28,260 bases of DNA from positions 1 through 28,260 of the forward strand of contig CAZSNT010000137.1 in the NCBI GenBank assembly GCA_964607765.1, given 5' to 3'. Origin of the DNA: CAZSNT01 sp964607765 (GTDB taxonomy: Bacteria > Verrucomicrobiota > Lentisphaeria > Oligosphaerales > JABHEG01). This document shows, piece after piece, positions 23,540-28,260 of this stretch (its first letter is position 1; the number at the start of each line of letters is the position of its first letter). Below the pieces are notes generated by a model, which worked only from the letters and a program-made list of their open reading frames with translations, was not told the DNA's origin and made no database searches. The translations under genes were made by a program, and so were the position numbers.

Positions 23540-24997
23540 ATGGTTGAGTTGCGTGGTGTCTCCGTCTCGTCAGTCCTGGCCCGTCGCCTCCATCTGTCTC
23601 TGTTGCTGATCACGCTCTCGACGTCCCTTGCTGTGTCCGCGGCACTCGGTGCTCCCGCAGCCACGGATGCACAAGCGGCGAAGAGGCTTTACCTGGGAGC
23701 TTCGAAGCTGTACAGCGCACGTAAGTACGAGGAGGCATTAGCCGTGTTCCGGAAGCTGGCCGTGGGGGAGCCGGACCCGAAGTCGTACAGCCGAGCCAAC
23801 ACGGAGCTGCGGATCGCCTACTGCCTCCGCTACCTGAATCGACACGAGGATGCCGTGAAGCAGCTTGACGGCATCATACAGACGTACGCGGCGCAGACAC
23901 TACGCTGGACCGCACACGTGACCCGGGGGGAGCTGCTGGCAGCTATGGAACGGTACGAAGACGCAGAGGCCGACTTCCTCGAGGTGCTCAAGACACCAGA
24001 GGTGACCCCCAGCACCATGGGCGCAGCCTGCCGAGGGCTGCTCAGTATCCGGCTCGCGGGGAAGGAGCACGAAGCCGCGCTGGCCGAGGCTAAGCGGATG
24101 TACCAGATCGGCAGCATGACGCTGGCGTCGGAGGCCATCAGCAAGATCGCGGAGTGCTACAAGCAGATCGATGGAGATATCGACCCCAACGTGCGCGCGT
24201 TTCTGGAGTTTCAGAAGCTCGGGCCGGCGGGACAGGACGGGGAGGCGGGAACGGAGGATGATCTGAGCAATCCGCTGAACAGTGTGCAGATCCCTCAGGA
24301 CAAGGAGCGAGAGGCCGCGCTGCGTCAGGCCATCGCAGAGACTGAGCCAAAGGCGCCCATCCGGCGCGCCCGGCTCTGGGTGCTGCTCGGCGACTACCAT
24401 CGGGCACTGCGGGAATACTTGAACGCGTACCTAGCCGCGGCCCTGGAGACCACCAAGCGCAGATGGCCCCGCACTCTCACGGAGGCGGCGAACGAGATCG
24501 CGGTCGCGATGAAGGCGATCGACGGGCACGTGCACCGCGCCAACCAATACCTGCTCTACCAGCGCTACGGACCGGCCGGTGAGGACGGCAAGCCCGACAC
24601 GGACGACGATCTCACGAATCCGCTCAAGGAGCTGCCAGAGGACTACTGGAAGAAGCACGCGCCCCCCGATCCCGACCTGGACGCGAAGTTCCAGGCCGCG
24701 ATCGGTGAACAGGAGGATACCATGCAGGGCCATCGCGCGCGGGGATACCTCTACCTGGCCTGGGGCAAGCCGGACAAGGCGATGGCGGAGATGAAGGCCG
24801 CGTATCGGCTCTGTCCCCTGAGGCAGAACGATCTGCTCAGAGCCATCACGGACATTGCCGTCGCGATCAAGGGTGTGGACGGCGATATCTTCCGGGCGAA
24901 TCGCTACCTGCTGTACATGAAGCATGGGCCGAAGGGGAAAGACGGTATCGCGGGGAATGAGGACGATCTGAAGAATCCGTTGGGGGAGGGGACATGA
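23540..24997 (+). CDS. Secreted TPR protein with three GPxGxDG...DDLxNPL motifs
   Basis: The 485-residue protein starts 9 nt after GAGGAG (23525-23530) and 15 nt after the membrane-protein stop, so it is co-transcribed. The signal peptide is long (LHLSLLLITLSTSLAVSAAL). TPR-like helices follow from about residue 47 (KRLYLGASKLYSARKYEEAL, LRIAYCLRYLNRHEDAVKQL, ERYEDAEADFLEVLK). Three segments repeat about every 117 residues: a helix ending in (I/V)DG, then YLLY-like, then GPAGQDG...EDDLSNPL (from residue 228), GPAGEDG...DDDLTNPL (344) and GPKGKDG...EDDLKNPL (463). The Asp/Gly-rich loops could bind calcium, but this is only a resemblance; such motifs are, to my knowledge, common in planctomycete TPR proteins of unknown role. 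It is probably an extracytoplasmic scaffold. It is the last gene of the likely operon, ending before a 358-nt gap. Confidence 0.8.
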   Translation: MVELRGVSVSSVLARRLHLSLLLITLSTSLAVSAALGAPAATDAQAAKRLYLGASKLYSARKYEEALAVFRKLAVGEPDPKSYSRANTELRIAYCLRYLNRHEDAVKQLDGIIQTYAAQTLRWTAHVTRGELLAAMERYEDAEADFLEVLKTPEVTPSTMGAACRGLLSIRLAGKEHEAALAEAKRMYQIGSMTLASEAISKIAECYKQIDGDIDPNVRAFLEFQKLGPAGQDGEAGTEDDLSNPLNSVQIPQDKEREAALRQAIAETEPKAPIRRARLWVLLGDYHRALREYLNAYLAAALETTKRRWPRTLTEAANEIAVAMKAIDGHVHRANQYLLYQRYGPAGEDGKPDTDDDLTNPLKELPEDYWKKHAPPDPDLDAKFQAAIGEQEDTMQGHRARGYLYLAWGKPDKAMAEMKAAYRLCPLRQNDLLRAITDIAVAIKGVDGDIFRANRYLLYMKHGPKGKDGIAGNEDDLKNPLGEGT

Positions 24998-25002
24998 AGC
25001 AC

Positions 25003-25116
25003 GAACCACGAAATACACGGAAGACACGAAAGGAAGACAACGCGTAGAATGGCGGACGCCCACAGCCTTCTGGGTGAAGTCAGGTGAACCACGAAACACT
25101 CGGAATACGTGAAAGC
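25003..25116. repeat. Degenerate direct repeats in the 24998-25355 gap
   Basis: GAACCACGAAA starts two 31-nt copies (25003-25033 and 25086-25116); the last 28 nt match at about 22 positions. Further short motifs, ACGGATG (25186-25212) and ATCCGTGGG (25288-25316), recur to the right. Similar CACGAA / ATCCGTGG pieces are frequent intergenic filler in many environmental bacterial genomes, often read wrongly as protein. I see no gene in the gap. Confidence 0.55.
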
Positions 25117-25355
25117 GCAAGTGTTATGCGGACTCCCGCATCAGTCAACGGCCTGTGCATCTTGCCACAGCGGAAGAGAGTGCCAACGGATGGCAGGGCT
25201 GGACAACGGATGAGAAGCCATGACTGGGGGCCGCACTGGGCTGTGGGTGTGGCCCGCGCTGTCGTCTCCGCGGTGCTGCCTCTTCCATCCGTGGGTCCTG
25301 ATGACATCCGTGGGACCCCTTCCTTGCTGCCGGCGGACGTAGTGACGTACTCATC

Positions 25356-28260
25356 ATGAGAACAGGAAGCAGGACGGCAATCGGTGCAAGACTTGTCTGC
25401 GCCCTGTTGATCGGCCTCGCGGTGTCGGGTGCGCGTGTCTGCGACGCCGAGCAAGTGGCGGCCGATCCCGTGGTCGCGTTCGATGGGATTCTGGACCATG
25501 AGGCGGCGATTCTTGAGGCACTTCAGTCCGGAGATGAACTGAAGGTTCTGCGCGCGTATCAGAAGTCGGAACGGCTCTGCTCGGCCTTCCTCAAGCGGTT
25601 TGCCAAGACGGAGGAGGCCGATGACGTGAGGAGCATCCTCAAGTCGAACCGGCAGGAGATGAGAAGGCTCGCGGCGCTGGTCAAGCGGGAGCAGGAACAG
25701 GTGGACGCAGTCCTGGCGAAGGTCCGGCCGAGGATCGATGTCGCCACCGTGCCTCGTGTCCGTACCGCGTCCCAACGTTACCAGAAGCTGCCAGGCGTCA
25801 GTCCATCCCAACAGATCGAGCCTGATCCTGGCCTGGCGAGAGCCCTACGCACAGCCAGGATGCTGGACCGAGTTCCGGCCGTCCTTGCGCCTCAGAGCAC
25901 GGCTATGGCGTCAATCCCGGCCGGCCTCGAACTGGCAGCAGCTCTGCCAGCCGGAGGCCTGCCTCTACGAACAGCGGCCATCGACACACGGATGCCTGGT
26001 GTCAGCGCCCTACGGACCTCATTCCCCCCGCACGGCAGCGTAGCACAGTTGCGTTTGCCAGTCTTGATGTTTGATGTTGGTCTGCCGACGCCCGGCCCCG
26101 CTCAACAGCCGGCTCCGGCTCAACAGATGGTCGCGTCCGCCTGCATCATGGCTTTCGAGAATCTGTTCGCGCAGTCGCGTGAGCTGGATCCGGGCGCCAT
26201 CGACGAAGACGTTATCCGTGAGTTGGCCGATTGGGGGCAACTCGCGCTGGAAACGGAGCGAGGGATGGGCTCAGTGGTGCGGCAGTGGGCCAGGACGAAG
26301 GCTCCCTCGAAGGGCCGTTCCGAACCCGAGCCTGAGGCGCCGGCTGACGCCGGGTTCATCGTGATGGGCGCGCCGAACGTGGCGGCCGGCATTGCGGATG
26401 CCTCAAGAGGAGCGGGGCCCGGCGGCGTACCTGCGTGGGCCGTCCGTGTCTTCCTATCACTCGTCGCTCAGCACCCCAGACATCCATGGCCAACGAGCCT
26501 TACCAAGCCCCTCATCGACCAGGCCCGCTCCCGTCCGGGAGATCTGCCCCCGGACGCTCTCACGGCCGTCTTCGCCTCGTACGCGCGTGAGGCTTCGACG
26601 GCCCTAACATCTGACTCAACCACAGACGCAACGGCACTCCAGCGTTGCCGCGCCCTCTTCCAGGCGATCGCCCAGGCCGCACTCGAGGAGCGCGCCTCTC
26701 CTCAAGCCCTGGTGATCTACGACTCACTGCTGCCCTACTTCCCCGAGGGATTGCCTCGGGGCCGCACCGGAGTGGATCTCATGCTGCGGCTGGCGGCGCT
26801 GCATCTCGAACACCCAACGGGAGCGGGTGCGACGACGACGGGGGAGCGTATGGCGGCCCGCTATTGCCTCGCGGCCATGGAGGCCTTTGGCCGCGGTCAG
26901 CGCATCGAGTGGCAGCCGACACTGGGACGTGTCGGCAAGGCACTGGAGGAGTCCGGCGATCCCGGGCTCGCAGTCGACTTCTGGCGCGCCGTGTTCGAGC
27001 ATGTGCCCCATGGCAACGAGGGGAGCCTGGCCGCGCGTCGCTTGGCATCGCTGTACAAAGCCCAGAGCGCTGATTCTGAGGCGAAAGCGCTGGTGGACGA
27101 GTTTACCGAGCGTGCCCGGATCAACCCACACAAGCTCCTCGAAGCCGCCTCGCTATACCGGCTCATCGGGGACACCGACGGTGCACTTTCCGCGTACCGC
27201 CAGTTCCTCGACCGCTTCCCCGCTGGAGACCGCGCAGCCCGAGCGCGCCTGGCCGTTGCCGAATTGCTTGCTGAGAGTGGGGATTTCGCCGCCGCGGAGC
27301 AGGCCTACCGATCGATCCATCGGGACCATCCCGATGCGCTACCAGCAGCCGCACTCGGCTCGCGCGTCGCGCAGTTGCGCCTTGACGCGTCTGACCACAA
27401 GGGCTTCGTGCGCGAGTGCCTCGCATTGGCCGAGAAGCACGCCTCGACGGACGAAGCGCGGGAAGCCCTGTCGATGCTCGGCAATTGTCTCGCCAAGCAC
27501 GAACTGGGGTCAGACTTCGCCAATCTGGCAGAGACCGATCCCCGCGTCCTCGTCGCTTCAGCGCCGCCGCACGTCAAGAGTCGACTTCGAGAATACGTAC
27601 TGGCTCTTCGCGGCGAAATCCCAACACTTCTGCCAAGTCCGACAAGGCCCTATCGCGTGGCGTTACCGCCGATCCAGGTCCGAGCCATTGTGCCCTTCCC
27701 GGTCCCGGTCGCGCACTCGCGCAATCGAGAGCTGTTCCACGCCGCGGCAGACCAGACCTACGGGGATGCCTCTGCTGAACGGGGCCGCCCCGCAGAAGCG
27801 TTGAGGCACTATGCTTCCGCGATTGCGGTGGCGCCGGACTCCCTGTGGGCACGGATCGCGAGGAAACGTGTCACGGCGCTCGCCGCGAAGGCCGAGGGGG
27901 CAAGGACGCTCGCCCTCGGATGCCCCACGCCGACGGCGATCTCGATGGCCCTTGGCCTCGCGCCGGATCGCCTCGCAGAGGGGAGCAGACGGCTGCTGGG
28001 GGGCCTGATGCCGCTGAGCCCATCGACCTTCAGACCATCGCTCGCGCCGGCTCCCGCTGGCTTAGCCCTGACCGAAGGCCTGGGGGCCGCTATGCCGCCC
28101 GCATCGGCAAGACACGTCCTTCGTCCCAAGCTGCCGCCGCTTGAGATTTCAGCCATCGTGCCTTTCCCCATCCCGGTAGCGCATCCGCGTACTCGGGGGG
28201 CCGTCCGAGCTGCGGTAAGCCAGATCTACGGCGATATCTCTGCTGGACGAGGTCGGCCAG
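25356..28260 (+). CDS. Very long secreted TPR-like repeat protein (3' partial)
   Basis: A single frame is open from ATG 25356 to the window edge (968 codons, no stop). The N-terminus is a signal peptide (ARLVCALLIGLAVSGARVCDA). Residues about 45-120 are helical and charged (YQKSERLCSAFLKRF, SNRQEMRRLAALVKREQEQ), likely a coiled coil. A Pro/Ala-rich region follows. From about residue 440 there are tetratricopeptide-like helices (SPQALVIYDSLLPYFPEG, PHKLLEAASLYRLIGDTDGA, FAAAEQAYRSIHRDHPDA). Near the edge a unit begins again after 156 residues: PPIQVRAIVPFPVPVAH (from residue 771) and PPLEISAIVPFPIPVAHPR (from 927), each followed by a QxYGDxSAxRGRP stretch. The ribosome site is weak. Function unknown; probably an extracytoplasmic scaffold. 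It may start a new transcription unit, since the preceding gap is 358 nt. Confidence 0.8.
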   Translation, partial: MRTGSRTAIGARLVCALLIGLAVSGARVCDAEQVAADPVVAFDGILDHEAAILEALQSGDELKVLRAYQKSERLCSAFLKRFAKTEEADDVRSILKSNRQEMRRLAALVKREQEQVDAVLAKVRPRIDVATVPRVRTASQRYQKLPGVSPSQQIEPDPGLARALRTARMLDRVPAVLAPQSTAMASIPAGLELAAALPAGGLPLRTAAIDTRMPGVSALRTSFPPHGSVAQLRLPVLMFDVGLPTPGPAQQPAPAQQMVASACIMAFENLFAQSRELDPGAIDEDVIRELADWGQLALETERGMGSVVRQWARTKAPSKGRSEPEPEAPADAGFIVMGAPNVAAGIADASRGAGPGGVPAWAVRVFLSLVAQHPRHPWPTSLTKPLIDQARSRPGDLPPDALTAVFASYAREASTALTSDSTTDATALQRCRALFQAIAQAALEERASPQALVIYDSLLPYFPEGLPRGRTGVDLMLRLAALHLEHPTGAGATTTGERMAARYCLAAMEAFGRGQRIEWQPTLGRVGKALEESGDPGLAVDFWRAVFEHVPHGNEGSLAARRLASLYKAQSADSEAKALVDEFTERARINPHKLLEAASLYRLIGDTDGALSAYRQFLDRFPAGDRAARARLAVAELLAESGDFAAAEQAYRSIHRDHPDALPAAALGSRVAQLRLDASDHKGFVRECLALAEKHASTDEAREALSMLGNCLAKHELGSDFANLAETDPRVLVASAPPHVKSRLREYVLALRGEIPTLLPSPTRPYRVALPPIQVRAIVPFPVPVAHSRNRELFHAAADQTYGDASAERGRPAEALRHYASAIAVAPDSLWARIARKRVTALAAKAEGARTLALGCPTPTAISMALGLAPDRLAEGSRRLLGGLMPLSPSTFRPSLAPAPAGLALTEGLGAAMPPASARHVLRPKLPPLEISAIVPFPIPVAHPRTRGAVRAAVSQIYGDISAGRGRP

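Noticed and set aside
24431..25120. 229-aa minus-strand frame starting MRFHVFRVFRG
   Set aside because: It reads through the degenerate CACGAA repeats and then opposite the TPR gene. Translations of such repeats are a common annotation artefact.

Overview
The window is GC-rich bacterial DNA with no rRNA, tRNA, CRISPR array or recognisable transposase. A HEAT/propeller/haem protein of the hydrazine-synthase-alpha-related type, a DUF1080 secreted protein, a REC-AraC regulator and TPR proteins carrying a GPxGxDG...DDLxNPL motif suggest an uncultured member of the PVC group, most likely Planctomycetota. This placement rests on gene content only.

Left part (1-8098): the end of a HEAT-repeat gene overlaps (ATGA) a HEAT + beta-propeller + CxxCH protein. 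A convergent, secreted glycoside-hydrolase-like protein (GH-A type) is divergent from a DUF1080 protein. A response regulator with an AraC-type DNA-binding domain follows. It carries a REP-like palindrome inside its coding sequence, and a second copy lies just upstream of it.

Centre (8488-18299): this is the unusual part. A four-gene module is present twice in tandem. Each copy has a consensus sigma-70-type promoter, a 129-nt leader, a small secreted protein with a CCCECECD motif, a long secreted protein made of CTxGxx hexapeptide repeats (about 70 and 47 units) with a conserved head and a C-terminal hydrophobic anchor, a secreted protein that looks LolA-like, and a secreted TPR-like protein. 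In copy 1 the TPR-like gene is cut by an in-frame TAG. A third, solo LolA-like gene with a similar promoter precedes the modules.

Right part (18334-28260): two overlapping genes encode paralogous multi-membrane-span proteins, each with two amidotransferase-like Rossmann domains. Their N-terminal membrane domains resemble degenerate exosortases. A TPR protein follows, then a short intergenic stretch with degenerate repeats, then a very long secreted repeat protein that runs off the window at 28260.

Interpretation: the centre and the right part up to 24997 look like one locus that makes, exports and anchors disulfide-rich surface proteins. The CT repeats predict a thin, cystine-stapled solenoid comparable to the Tenebrio antifreeze fold. 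The cell role (wall or stalk component, adhesion, ice or metal binding) cannot be read from the sequence.
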